A DNA stretch of 64,000 nt from Megaleporinus macrocephalus (Eukaryota > Chordata > Actinopteri > Characiformes > Anostomidae). The stretch's first letter is position 1. The number at the start of each line of letters is the position of its first letter. Positions 12,425-23,490 of the stretch are shown here, piece after piece. The notes under the pieces were generated by a model. The model was not told where the DNA came from. It did no database searches and saw nothing but the letters and a program-made list of their open reading frames with translations. The stretch lies in NCBI GenBank assembly GCA_021613375.1, contig CM038719.1, positions 1,149,720 through 1,213,719 on the forward strand, given 5' to 3'. The translations under genes were made by a program, and so were the position numbers.

Positions 12425-12503
<79 letters not shown>
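12425..12503. repeat. (TA)n microsatellite
   Basis: About 40 TA units directly abutting the 5' end of a LINE fragment. The open frames reading YIYIYI come from this tract. Confidence 0.97.
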
Positions 12504-12505
<2 letters not shown>

Positions 12506-13102
12506 GTGGCTACGGTAGCAGAGAGGAGGACACTGCACAAACTGCTCTCCATCATCATGGAACAAAGGAGCAAGTTCAGTGGCAGGTTCCTGTCACAGAG
12601 CTGCTCTACAGACAGACTCAGGAGATCCTTTTTCACATTACAGTTTATTTTTATTTGTACTGTAATCACATTACTGTACATCTGCACTCCCGGACACTCT
12701 CCACACTTTACTGGACATCTTATGTCAGCACTCATAGACACTATTGACACTTTACTGGACATCTAATGTCAGCACTCATAGACACTATTGACACTTTACT
12801 GGACATCTAATGTCAGCACTCATAGACACTATTGACACTTTACTGGACATCTTATGTCAGCACTCATAGACACTATTGACACTTTACTGGACATCTAATG
12901 TCAGCACTCATAGACACTATTGACACCTTGCCAGACATCCTGTACATTTACACTCCTGGACACTATTTAATTTTTATATACCTTATTGTTTTTTTTGGAC
13001 TGTGTTTGTAACTGCTACTGGCTGCTAAATTCCCTTCGGGATCAATAACGTATCTATCTATCTGTCTATCTGTCTATCTGTCTATCTATCTATCTATCTC
13101 AT
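12504..13102 (+). mobile_element. Second L2/CR1-like LINE 3' fragment
   Basis: Starts inside the RT C-terminus (shares ctgtggctac, gtagcagagaggaggacact and ttcagtggcaggttcctgtc with 3608-3740). It has lost the region matching about 3756-3855 and then carries the same 3' UTR. Here the 44-bp minisatellite has only about five copies (about 12690-12930). It ends in ggatcaataacg plus tatc/tgtc repeats. Confidence 0.85.
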
Positions 13103-13466
<364 letters not shown>

Positions 13467-13558
13467 TTAAAATTGTTACAGTATTGCTTTTACCTGAACG
13501 CTTAAACAGCTCTCTCATTGCTGATGACTAACCTCAATCAGATCTGCAGATCTTTAGC

Positions 13559-14194
13559 CTACTCAGTTTCTTTCAGCTGCTTTTTCTCCTTCTCCTCACC
13601 TGCAGTTACAATAAATTCGTTTAACAAACTCAGGTTTACAAGAACTCAGGTAAATAATGACAAATCAGTCAATCACTCCTTACTTACCTGGTAAAAAATG
13701 TTCTCTTCTGACTGACTTTCGGTGGAGCTGCTGTCCATCCACAGGCTGAGGAACATTAAATTCTGTTATGAATTATTTTCACTGATATTAAATGACTGAA
13801 ACTGGAGTCACTGTCTCTAAAAGCTGAGGAGAAACATTAACACAGAGGATATAACCGCCTGTTCATAATGTTAGTTCTGTTCATATCACTTGTTTACACT
13901 CGTTTATTCACATTTTTATATTATTATGAGGTTGAATTTGTTCAAAATTCAAACAAGTTGGCCTGTCAGTTGGCTAGCTAATGCTAATGTTAGCATAGCC
14001 TTTATATCTTCACAGAACCCTCAAGCTAGCCAGCGAGCGAACATCAGATAAGACCAACAGATCCATACTGTAGGTTATAATCTTCACTCTGTAACTACTT
14101 TCTGCTGTAAATACACTGTATAGTTTAAACACTGGTGAATGTATGTTTACGTGCTAGTGAGCTGTTAGCATAACTTACGTTCTTTAACCTCCAT
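13559..14194 (-). CDS. Candidate small four-exon gene, unknown product
   Basis: On the minus strand four segments join with GT-AG borders and one continuous frame: 14179-14194 (ATG, donor gtaagt), 13783-13823 (acceptor tttctcctcag, weaker donor gtgaaa), 13688-13745 (acceptor gttcctcag, donor gtaagt) and 13559-13599 (acceptor aactgcag, stop TAG). The sum is 156 nt, 51 aa: it opens MEVKEPFRDSDSS, has a basic middle (LHRKSVRREHF) and ends EEKEKKQLKETE. Skipping the weak-donor exon puts a stop codon into the last exon, so that exon is needed. I do not recognise the product. GC and CCAAT boxes lie just upstream. Short exons can chain by chance, so this is a hypothesis. Confidence 0.38.
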
Positions 14195-14221
14195 GTTTGC
14201 CGACCGACGTTAACAGCAGAG

Positions 14222-14278
14222 CCCCGCCCCCAGGTCTGATATGATTGGCTTACTACTTACGACGTATGATATGATTGG
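14222..14278 (-). promoter_or_regulatory. GC box and two CCAAT boxes
   Basis: gccccgcccc (14221-14230) is an Sp1-type GC box. Two inverted CCAAT boxes (attgg at 14244-14248 and 14274-14278) lie in near-identical gatatgattggc contexts exactly 30 bases apart. They sit 30-85 bases upstream of the minus-strand ATG at 14194, a normal proximal-promoter distance. Confidence 0.55.
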
Positions 14279-14284
14279 CCGAGC

Positions 14285-14720
14285 CAGAGATTCGTAGTTG
14301 TCAATCCAGGCTGTGTGGTCACTGTCTGACCAATGAGGTCAAGAGAGAAATGCGCTTCTTCACTGTAACAAAATTCAGAAAAACAAGAGAAATTTTCACA
14401 ATCAAATTTAAAAACTGATCATAAATAAAAAATACAAAACTAAAACAAATCTAAAAACAAATCTTACTTATCATTCACAGCCTGCGAGCTAGACTGTAAC
14501 GCCCCCCAACCCATATCCCACCCTTCTAGCCCCCATTGACACGTACATATTATACACACAAAGTTATTACTATCAAAATATCTATAATTATAATGCTAAT
14601 AATGCTTATCCTAAATATAATAAAAAAATATTGTTATTATTGATATAATTTGCTGTATGTTCATTTCTTTAGTAGAAATGCTCCATAATCACATGAAATA
14701 AAACCTTTAGATACCTATTG

Positions 14721-14722
<2 letters not shown>
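14285..14722. other. Intergenic, nothing recognised
   Basis: AT-rich. One forward CCAAT (14329-14333) hints that the promoter could also fire rightward, but I see no exon there. Confidence 0.4.

Positions 14723-14774
<52 letters not shown>
14723..14774. repeat. (CA)n(TA)n microsatellite
   Basis: About 21 CA units then a few TA units, adjoining the left end of a MITE. Confidence 0.95.
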
Positions 14775-14996
14775 CCACTGTATCTGCTCCACTGACCATA
14801 CAGGAGCTACACTTACAGACTGTAGTTCATCTGATTCTCTGTATACTTTATTACTCTGTTCTTTAATGATCAGTTGGTGGTGCTATTGTTAGTGTGTGGT
14901 GTTGTGCTGATGTGAGTGGATCAGACGCAGTAGTTTAACACATATAGACTACAGTCTGTAAGTGTAGCTCCTATATGGTCAGTGGAGCTGATACAC
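14775..14996. mobile_element. MITE with about 45-50-bp terminal inverted repeats
   Basis: The left arm (14775-14826: ccactgtatctgctccactg through cttacagactgtagt) is the reverse complement of the right arm (14948-14996: actacagtctgtaagtgtag through ggtcagtggagctgata). The interior is about 120 bases with no ORF. Sequence of the same family recurs at 57413-57890, where its left arm became a minisatellite. Confidence 0.8.
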
Positions 14997-15002
14997 ATTT
15001 GC

Positions 15003-15922
15003 ATTACATTTTACATTTACGGCATTTAGCAGAGACTCTTATCCAGAGTGACTCACAGAAGTGCTCTGTGTTCAGTCAGAGTTTGAGTATCTCTATCTAG
15101 TACAAACAGGTTTAAGTCCAAACTACTCTTATACTTAAACACTGCCATAAACACAGGGCCAGTGCTGATACCTAGAAAGATATATAGTTAGAAAATATAA
15201 GATTAGATACAGAGCAACACCTAGCAAGACTGGAACACCTACAGAGAAGAAAATACACAAGACTACATACAGTATCAGTGCAGTGCTTATCCAGAGTTCC
15301 TAGAAGATCAAGTGGAATTAGGGTTTATACCAATGCTTCAGTAGATCAGTGTTTATAAGAGCTTCACAAAGAGACGGTGGTCTTCAGTCTGCGTTTGAAG
15401 ACCGTGAGAGAGTTTGCTGTTCGGACAGCCAGTGGAAGTTTGTTCCACCATCTGGGCTCCAGGACAGAGTCTTGTTGCGCGTCTTCCATGAATCTTGAGT
15501 GATGGCGGGTCAAGCCGAGCCGTACTTGAAGCGTGAAGGGCTCGAGGTGCGGTTCGACTTTTGAACATTGCCATAAGGTCAGGAGGAGCTGGTCCAGTCT
15601 CAGCTTTGTAGGCATCAGAACTTTAAACTGAATGTGAGCAGCTACAGGAAGCCAGTGAAGGGAGCGCAGCAGTGGAGTGAGAAGTGAACTTGAAGACGAG
15701 CCGTACTGCTGCAGTCTGGATCAGTTGAAGGGCCTGATGTCCTGCAGAGGAAGACCAGCAAGGAGCGAGACTGGACGAGCACCAGGGAGGCCTCCTGAGA
15801 GAGGAAGGGTCGGATGCGTCCGATGTTGTGCAGAATGTATCTGCATGACCAAGTCAGGTTCGTAATATGGGCTGAGAATGATAACTGGTCATCCACAGTC
15901 ACCCCAAGGTTTCTTGCATCTC

Positions 15923-15925
<3 letters not shown>
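15003..15925 (-). mobile_element. LINE 3' fragment, minus strand, copy B
   Basis: Same family and orientation as copy A (6416-7224) but longer at its 5' side, adding the RT-connection motif DDQLSFSAHITNLT and RRIRPFLSQEA-like residues. It has several frame breaks. The copy ends against a (TA)n tract at 15926. Confidence 0.78.

Positions 15926-15994
<69 letters not shown>
15926..15994. repeat. (TA)n microsatellite
   Basis: About 34 TA units at the 5' edge of LINE copy B, the same arrangement as at 12425-12504. Confidence 0.95.
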
Positions 15995-15996
<2 letters not shown>

Positions 15997-16865
15997 TTTA
16001 TAAAACTGGATGCCAGTGCTGAAAGTGTGCAGTCCAGAAAACCAGACTTACCAGCTGGTCACTGTGTCCACTGGAAAGGCGGTAATCAGGCCTCGTGTAC
16101 GTGAGTGAAGCCATGTCTGTTGAGGGTTCGACAGAAAGTAATTACTGCTCTCTCCCTGAGTTTACACAACTGCTGTGTACAATTACTGGACTCCGCATCT
16201 CTCGCACGCTTACATTTGTGGGAAAACAGCTGCATTTAAGAAGCCATAACCATTAATTCCAGGACACACAGCGAATGATACGGTGCTCTGTAATACGCTT
16301 GTGTAATATAGTATTATGATGTTGTTATTGTGATAAGTCATGCCTCAGTACACGTTTGTGAGTGTGTTATGGGAACTGTCAGCACTTCTAGAACACTGAG
16401 CAACTGTACGTATCACATAATGATAGTTATAGTTCCAGAGAGCCTGGAAGCAATACAAACCAGTTTATACCGACTGCATATAACAGTATCTTATTATATT
16501 CATTTGAATGTACTACTTGTTCTGTTATCGTGTTTCTATTGGTTTATTTTTGCAAGTCTGGAATAAAAAGTAATTTTGTAGAGTTTCAGTGGTGTATTTT
16601 AAGACTACCTCCATTACAAAAACATAAACATTAAATAATATACTTATACAGCAATATTTGAATATTTATAACCAGCGTATATCCAGTGAAATACTATAGG
16701 TTTTATGAAGTAAATGATGTTGTACTAACGCAAAGGTCCATAAAAAGAGGCAGACAGTTCATTTATTTTAAAGTTGTTTATAGATGTGCTGTTAAGCTTC
16801 TTGGCCCTAAAACAGATATAAATGTGTTATTTAGTATATTTTGGTTATATATTTTAGGTCTACTT
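15995..16865. other. Intergenic, nothing recognised
   Basis: No supported gene. Open frames at 16330-16566 and 16686-17102 have no recognisable family or splice context, apart from the LINE-derived end of the second. Confidence 0.4.
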
Positions 16866-16869
16866 GTAT

Positions 16870-17300
16870 TGCACCGTGGCAGGTGGCAGAGAGAAGGACA
16901 CTGCACCAAGTGCTGTCCATTATGGATGATGATGGGCTCCCACTGCTCACCATCTTTCCCCCTGGACAAAAGGAGCCAGTTCAGTGGCAAGCTGCTGTCA
17001 CAGAGCTGCTCTACAGACAGACTCAGGAGATCCTTTGTCCTGAGAGTCATCAGGCTCTTCAACTCCTCCCTGTGGGGCCAGAAGAGGGAGGAGGACAGAT
17101 GAGGACAGATGAGGACAAATGAGGACTGAACCCCACTATTGATGCACTATTGATGTTTTACTGTATGTCTTGTACATCTGCACTCCTGGACTCTCTGGAC
17201 ACTTTACTTCAATAACAAGTTCATGCACCTGTTTATTCAGTACTGTCAGTATCTGCTGATACCTGCGCCCCCTGCACTTCTTTTATTATTGCACTGCCTA
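16870..17300 (+). mobile_element. Third, diverged L2/CR1-like LINE 3' fragment
   Basis: Shares gagctgctctacagacagac, ctcaggagatcctttgtcc and gaagagggaggaggacagatg with the LINE at 3608-3834, in the RT C-terminus and start of the 3' UTR. The 44-bp array is absent; only single traces such as cactattgatg remain. It is an older or different subfamily member. Confidence 0.75.
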
Positions 17301-17359
17301 TTCATCTCCCGTATGTTAATACATATAACTTAGCTAACTTAGCCACTCAGTGGCAAAGG

Positions 17360-18219
17360 CCCAGGACCATTGTGGATCTAAATGACAAACTGTGGTTTTA
17401 TAGAGTGTTTCTTGTTATCTCTTGGTCTGCTGAAGCATTAAGAATTCCTTTCACTGGAACTGAGGGTCCGAGTCCAACTACTAAAAAACAACCCCACACC
17501 ATAATCCCCCCCCCCCCCCCACCAGACTTTACACTCGGCACAATGCAATCAGACAAGTACCGTTCCCCTGGCAACTACCAAACCCAGACTCGTCTAACGG
17601 ATTGCCAGTAGGAGAAGCGTGATTGGTCACTCCAGAGAACACGTCTCCACTGCTCTAGAGTCAGTGTCGGCGTGCTTTACTCCACTGTATCTGACGCTCT
17701 ACATTGTTCTTGGTGATGTAAGGCGTGGATGCAGCTGCTCGGCCATGGAGACCCATTTAATGAAGGTCTCTACACTCTGTTCTTGAGCTGATCTGAAGAC
17801 CACATGAAGTTTGGAGGTCTGTAGTGATGGACTCTGTAGAAAGTTGGTGACCTCTGTGCTCTATGGTCCTCAGCATCCGCTGACCCGCTCTGTCATTGTA
17901 CGTGTTCTACCACTTGGTGTCTGAGCTGCTGTCGTTCCCAATCACTTCCACTTTGTTCTAACACCACTGACAGTCCACTGTGGAATATTTAGTAGTGAGG
18001 AAACTTCACCACTGGACTTGTTCCACAGGTGGCGTCCTATCACGGTACCACGCTGGAGTTCACTGAGCTCCTGAGAGACCCACTCTTTACTAATGTGTGT
18101 AGAAGCAGTCTGCAGGACTAGGTGCTGCTTTTATACACCTGTGGACATGAAAGTGATTGGAACACCTGAATTCAGTGATGTGGATGGGGAGAGTGAACAC
18201 TTCTGTCAACATAGTGTGT
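17360..18219 (-). mobile_element. Decayed Tc1-like transposon, minus strand
   Basis: Read on the minus strand, the middle gives the Tc1 transposase signature EQWRRVLWSDQSRFSYW then RRVWVW, where the Asp of WSD is a catalytic DDE residue. Downstream is a glycine-rich GGGG segment before the YGVGLF trace of the usual VWG box. The glycine codons have become a pure G run (c17508-17521 on the + strand). Stops and shifts interrupt the rest. The right edge has the Tc1-end-like tcaacatagtgtg. Confidence 0.8.
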
Positions 18220-18502
18220 GTTTCTTCAAAGGTACTCTTTTCATACTGTCTACTTCAGTAGGAATCTTTCACGAATGACCCCTGGAATCATCCTACAGCG
18301 CCTCTGTGTGGAAGTGGGAAGCTCTAAACATTTCTGAGCAGTTTAAACTCCTGCTCTTACTGAACTGTTAGTTCTACAACTACTTCAGAACAGCTCTCAT
18401 GTGTTTATCTACTATGTTTTAACAAACGTACTCTTTTTACTTTACTCCCCAGCCAGTCTCGTAGAACTAAGATACAGTCCCCAAATATTACCTGTCAATA
18501 GC

Positions 18503-19215
18503 GTGGGCCGGACCCTGGCAACCCCATTCGGAGAGAAAGGTGATGGAAATTGCCGACTTATATGAGGATATAAGAGAAATCTTTTGACCGGCCTAGCAGT
18601 ATATACAGAGCCGGCTCTGGTGGGGTGCAGGTAACGCTTAAGGGTTTGTTGATTGGGGGACTGGTGGAAAGGTTGGAGAGTGAATGAGAGTAAGGAAGCA
18701 GTACAGAAAACATAAGCCAGAAGAATAGACCTCAGCAGACAGTCCAACATTAATTTTAAACCTACTTCTTCATTTTTATGTTTCATTTTCTTTCTTTTTA
18801 ATATTTTTCTTTTTAACTGAGACGGAGTCTTTTCCTAGGGGAAGCCAATACAGTGGGCTGGAACCTGGCAACCCCATTCTGAGAGAAAGGTGATAGGAAT
18901 TGCTGACTTATATGAGGATATAAGAGAAATCTTTAGTGCAGGTTCTAGAATAGAGCTGAGCCTCTAGGGTCGACGGGCCTAGCAGTATATATGGAGCCAG
19001 CTCTGGTGGGGAGCAGGAGTAACACACAGAACAGACCTCAGCACTCAGTCCTACATCACTTTTAAACCTCACTCTTCACTTTCATGTTTAATTATGTTTA
19101 ATATGTGTGTATTTCTTATTTCTTTTAACTGATTTATTTTAATGCTTTGTTTCTTATTTCTTTATTTCTGTAAAGCACTTTGAGTTGCCACTGTGTATGA
19201 AAGGTGTTATTTAAA
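18503..19215. repeat. Two diverged direct copies of a 350-bp element
   Basis: Copy 1 from 18503 and copy 2 from 18853 (offset 350) share tggcaacccc, ttatatgaggatataagaga, ctagcagtatata and agacctcagca in the same order. The block ends with the LINE/SINE-like tail aaagcactttgagttgcc and ttaaataaa, so copy 2 holds the true 3' end of a retroposon. Confidence 0.75.
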
Positions 19216-19739
19216 TAAACTTGCCTCGCCTCGAAAAAGCGCGCAATCCCACCAGATACCGCATGAGGGCACTGTTTCCAGTAAATTAATAATCCCATTT
19301 TTTAAACTAACTAAATCCCTGCTTTGAATATGACTGGACATTCAGGCGTCCACTAACATACATATACTAACATATACTTAGTTTCACGCTGTGATCGACC
19401 TTTCCAGTCGCAGTGTCATAAATCTTCGAATAGGATTTATCAGTTTGTCCATCTGCGCGTGTCAGCCGGCCCAGTGCATCCTATAAACCTGCCGCGCGCT
19501 CGCCGAGTAATCGGATTAAGACAATAAAGGGTCTGTGCACAAGCAGTTAGATGGGAAATTACAGTGAGGCTGAAGAGAGGAGCTGCAGAGATTATGTAAT
19601 ATATGAAAAGTGATATATATGCACTGGGTTAATCCAGAGAGCTGGAATTATCCGCTCCACCTTAAATGGTTCCAGTCTGGCTTTAGTACAAACAGGTGCA
19701 GACTGGTGCTGGAGATGTTACTGGTGGGCGCTGTTAGCA
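19216..19739. other. Upstream of the putative synaptotagmin promoter
   Basis: Contains CpG-bearing words (gccgcgcgctcgccgag at about 19490) but no exon I can support. Confidence 0.4.
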
Positions 19740-20045
19740 CAGAGAGCACAGATTAGGGGCAGAAGGACAGTGTGAGTTGGGAGGAGGGGTGCAGAGAGGA
19801 GCGAGTGCTGAGAGGAAAGAAAGATTAATCCAAGTTAACGAGGGTTTGGAGAGAGAGAGAGAGGCGCGCACACACAGAGAGATAGAGGAGATTAGAGAGG
19901 AGAGAGATAGAGAGAACTCGCGCGCATGAGTGCAGGTCGCGCGCGCTCGCGAAAAGGAAAAAACTAAACCTCTCCAACCAAAAGCGGAGGGGTCCAGATT
20001 TTCCATCTATAAAAGAGAGGACGAGTGACTGGACAGCATCCTCAG
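19740..20045 (+). promoter_or_regulatory. Putative synaptotagmin promoter and 5' UTR exon
   Basis: Purine-rich and CpG-rich sequence ending in a strong donor (ctcag/gtgagt, junction 20045/20046). tataaaag at 20008-20015 lies only 30 bases before the donor, too close to be the TATA box of this exon, so starts are probably upstream and TATA-less. The link to the coding exon at 30230 (acceptor attccacag) is inference from order, strand and lack of another gene between. A cDNA would settle it. Confidence 0.4.
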
Positions 20046-20760
20046 GTGAGTCTGCCGTTGTGTTCGTGCGTAATGGCTCATAACAGAGAGCGTTTGATAG
20101 CGTGGGCGCGCGCACTGTGTCCTATTATTGACACATTATCGATAATCCGTGGATGCATATATGTTTATATACACAAAACCGGGGGAGGTCAACAGGAGAG
20201 CCTTCAGGAAGCCCACCTAAGTGACCTGGAGACAGTTTAGAGCTTGCCTGGCTGTTCTGAAAAAAGAGCACGGCAGATCAAAGGCGCGCTAATCTCTTCT
20301 TTATCACGTCACCGCGGACACATAAACACATCAGTTTGCACGTTCTTGGGCGTCAGAGCACGCGCCGTCCTAAAAACGGGCTGTATATGCTGCTTTGCGC
20401 AGAAGAAGAGCTGTGCGTAAAAGCCGTGCGTAAAAGGCTCGTCATCTTTTTGGTTGCGCGGTGCGCGGGGGGCGAACAGCGCCGCGCAGCCCTCCCTCGC
20501 GCGCGCGTTCTATTTTTTTGGCTCTTACATAGTCTGTCATTTAGGTAATCTCCCAAAATTCGGCCGTGGGTGGACACAAAGCGGGGATGAAGGCAAAGCC
20601 CCGTCTGACCCAGCGCTGCTGTCAGGCTAAAAGGTTCCTCAGCGAGCAGCTGTCCACCTATTCGTGGACACGTGACACATTTTCATCTCTTCCCAAAAGC
20701 GAGAAGCGTCAGATACATGGAAAGAAGTCGAGTTCCGGTGGAGCCGGGCTGCTTTGACTC
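20046..20760. other. CpG-rich intron start
   Basis: High CpG density continues to about 20560 (runs such as gcgcgcgcgttc and cgccgcgcag), consistent with a CpG island around the putative promoter. Open frames here have no recognisable product. Confidence 0.45.
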
Positions 20761-20935
20761 CTTTCAGAGGCTAAACATTCGTGACCACCAAGAAGATTCA
20801 ATTAATATTAAAACATGATCATGAACTTCTAGTATCTAACTTCATCTGTTAGACAAACAAGAGTCTATTTACATGAACTAAGAGAAACCAGGCCTCCTAA
20901 CAACCACCTGGAAGACCTGTCAACACTATCAACAC

Positions 20936-21345
20936 TGTCTTCTCATTAGATAAACAGCAGTTTGATCTTATGGAGAGAGGAGAACATCAAGCTGCTTCAG
21001 ATCTGAGAACATCCACAGGTGTTTGTGTCCATCCTTTCACTGTGAGAAGAAACCTCAACACTGTGGGTCTAAAAGGATGTGTAGCTGCTTAAGAAGCTCC
21101 TCACTGAGAAAAGGAGATACAGACACAGCAAACAAAGAAGCTGAACACTGGACTGACCACCCCAGAGTCCAGAACCTCAACACCACTGAACAGACTGACC
21201 ACCCCAGAGTCCAGAACCTCAACACCACTGAACGTGTTTGGAGTTATTTGGATGGTGAGAAGCAGAAGCAGCTTCTGAGCTTTGGAGGAGAGTCTGCTGA
21301 GAAGAACAGAAGCTGGAATGAAGGTGAAGAGAGGACACAGTAAAC
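20936..21345 (+). mobile_element. Composite relic: decayed zinc-finger and transposase-like block, copy 1
   Basis: The frame 21023-21343 reads CEKKPQHC then LRSSSLRKGDTDT, which resembles a C2H2 finger linker and helix (HTGEKP-x-C and RSSSLRKHQRIHT) with small deletions. Upstream, SDLRTSTG resembles the end of a previous finger. Then comes a unit reading DHPRVQNLNTTE, present twice (36 bp apart), followed by RVWSYLDGEKQKQL, which recalls the PDLNPIE-W part of Tc1-like transposases. The whole block recurs at 26840-27425. Confidence 0.5.
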
Positions 21346-21360
21346 ACCCTGCTTAGAGAA

Positions 21361-22822
21361 ACACCCCCCCCCCACCACTATACACCCCCACCACCACCAC
21401 CACCACTATACACCCCCACCACCACCACCACCACTATACACCACCACCACCACCACCACTATACACCCCCACCACCACCACCACCACTATACACCCCCAC
21501 CACCACCACCACCACTATACACCCCCACCACCACCACCACCACTATACACCACCACCACCACCACCACTATACACCCCCACCACTATACACCCCCACCAC
21601 CACCACCACCACTATACACCCCCCGCCACCACCACCACTATACACCCCCGCCACCACCACCACCACCACCACTATACACCCCCACCACCACCACCACCAC
21701 TATACACCCCCACCACCACCACCACTATACACCCCCGCCACCACCACTATACACCCCCGCCACCACCACCACCACTATACACCCCCGCCACCACCACCAC
21801 TATACACCCCCGCCACCACCACCACTATACACCCCCACCACCACCACTGTACACCCCCACTACCACTATACACCCCCCGCCACCACCACCACCACTATAC
21901 ACCACCACCACCACCACCACTATACACCCGCCACCACCACCACTATACACCCCCGCCACCACCACCACTATACACCCCCGCCACCACCACCACTATACAC
22001 CACCACCACCACCACCACTATACACCCCCACCACCACCACCACTATACACCCCCGCCACCACCACCACTATACACCCCCGCCACCACCACCACTATACAC
22101 CCCTGCCCCCACCACCACTATACACCCCCGCCACCACCACCACTATACACCCCCCGCCACCACCACCACTATACACCCCCACCACCACTATACACCCCCA
22201 CCACCACCACCACTATACACCACCACCACTGTACACCCCCACCACCACTATACACCCCCGCCACCACCACCACTATACACCCCCGTCACCACCACCACTA
22301 TACACCCCAACCACCACCACCACTATACACCCCCACCACCACCACCACTATACACCCCCACCACCACCACCACTATACACCCCCACCACCACTATACACC
22401 CCCACCACCACCACTGTACACCCCCACCACCACTATACACCCCAGTCACCACCACCACTATACACCCCAACCACCACCACCACTATACACCCCCACCACC
22501 ACTATAAACCCCCGCCACCACCACCACTATACACCCCCACCACCACCACTATACACCCCCACCACCACCACCACTATACACCCCCGCCACCACCACCACT
22601 ATACACCCCCGCCACCACCACCACTATACACCCCCACCACCACCACCACTATACACCCCCACCACCACCACCACTATACACCCCCCCCCCACCACCACCA
22701 CTATACACCACCACCACCACCACCACTATACACCCCCCACCACCACCACCACTATACACCCCCACCACCACCACCACCACCACTATACACCCCCCCCCCA
22801 CCACCACCACTATACACCCCCT
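21361..22822. repeat. (CCA)n / ctatacacccc minisatellite
   Basis: About 1.45 kb of (cca)n blocks of varying length, each closed by ctatacacccc and a ccg/cca switch. No unit length is fixed, so copy number is roughly 60-65. Almost no G on the + strand. Confidence 0.95.
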
Positions 22823-22884
22823 CCTGCCCTATAATCTGGTCAGTGCTCTTCACTTGATCTCTTTTACGTGACTATAATGTTTAC

Positions 22885-23070
22885 CTTCTGTATCTGCACG
22901 CTCGGTCCATATGGCACAGAGATAAGCTGACCTTCAGCCGAGGCAGCGCTGGTGAGAATCACCTCTACTGGCTGCCTCAAATCAGAAAGCCTATTAGTTC
23001 TGCTTACGGCCTCTTCAGACTCCACATTGGGCTCAGAGGGGGGCTGCGAGGGGGCTGCGACTCCCATCAA
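22885..23070 (-). other. Possible minus-strand exon, unknown product
   Basis: An open frame on the minus strand reads protein-like (LRQPVEVILTSAASAEGQLI, then SVPYGPSVQIQK) and ends at a donor-like aag/gtaaac (junction at 22885/22884 on the + strand). A start ATG is possible at about 23065-23070. I do not recognise the family and see no neighbouring exon. It could be a transposon piece or chance. Confidence 0.22.
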
Positions 23071-23490
23071 AGAAATGGCAACCTCAATGTGAGAAAGAAA
23101 TTCAGTTTATCATGACAACGTTCAGCAGACGCGCTGACTCAGTCTAGCTGACCGAGCGGGGAGCTAAACCCCGATATCCAGCAATCATCACATACACAGA
23201 GACTATTAAACCCTTCAACAGGTTCACACACAGCAGGGGGCAAATATCAGAGACCATCATCTCCTTAACCTTCAGTCAGACCACCAGGAGAAGCACAAGC
23301 TACTCTTATTAAGTGGGATGCATGAAAAATATGCATCTATGTTTTTGTTGATTTTTATTTTTCAGCATTATTTGAACACGACGGCTGCCGTTTACACTGA
23401 GTGAAAATTCTTCTTAATGAATGGACCAATAGAAATGCTCCAAAATAGCCTGGAAATAAACCTTGTTTCATTGACTTACAGTAAAAGTGA

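Noticed and set aside
20008..20015. tataaaag as TATA box
   Set aside because: It lies 30 bases before a splice donor, leaving no room for a normal first exon.
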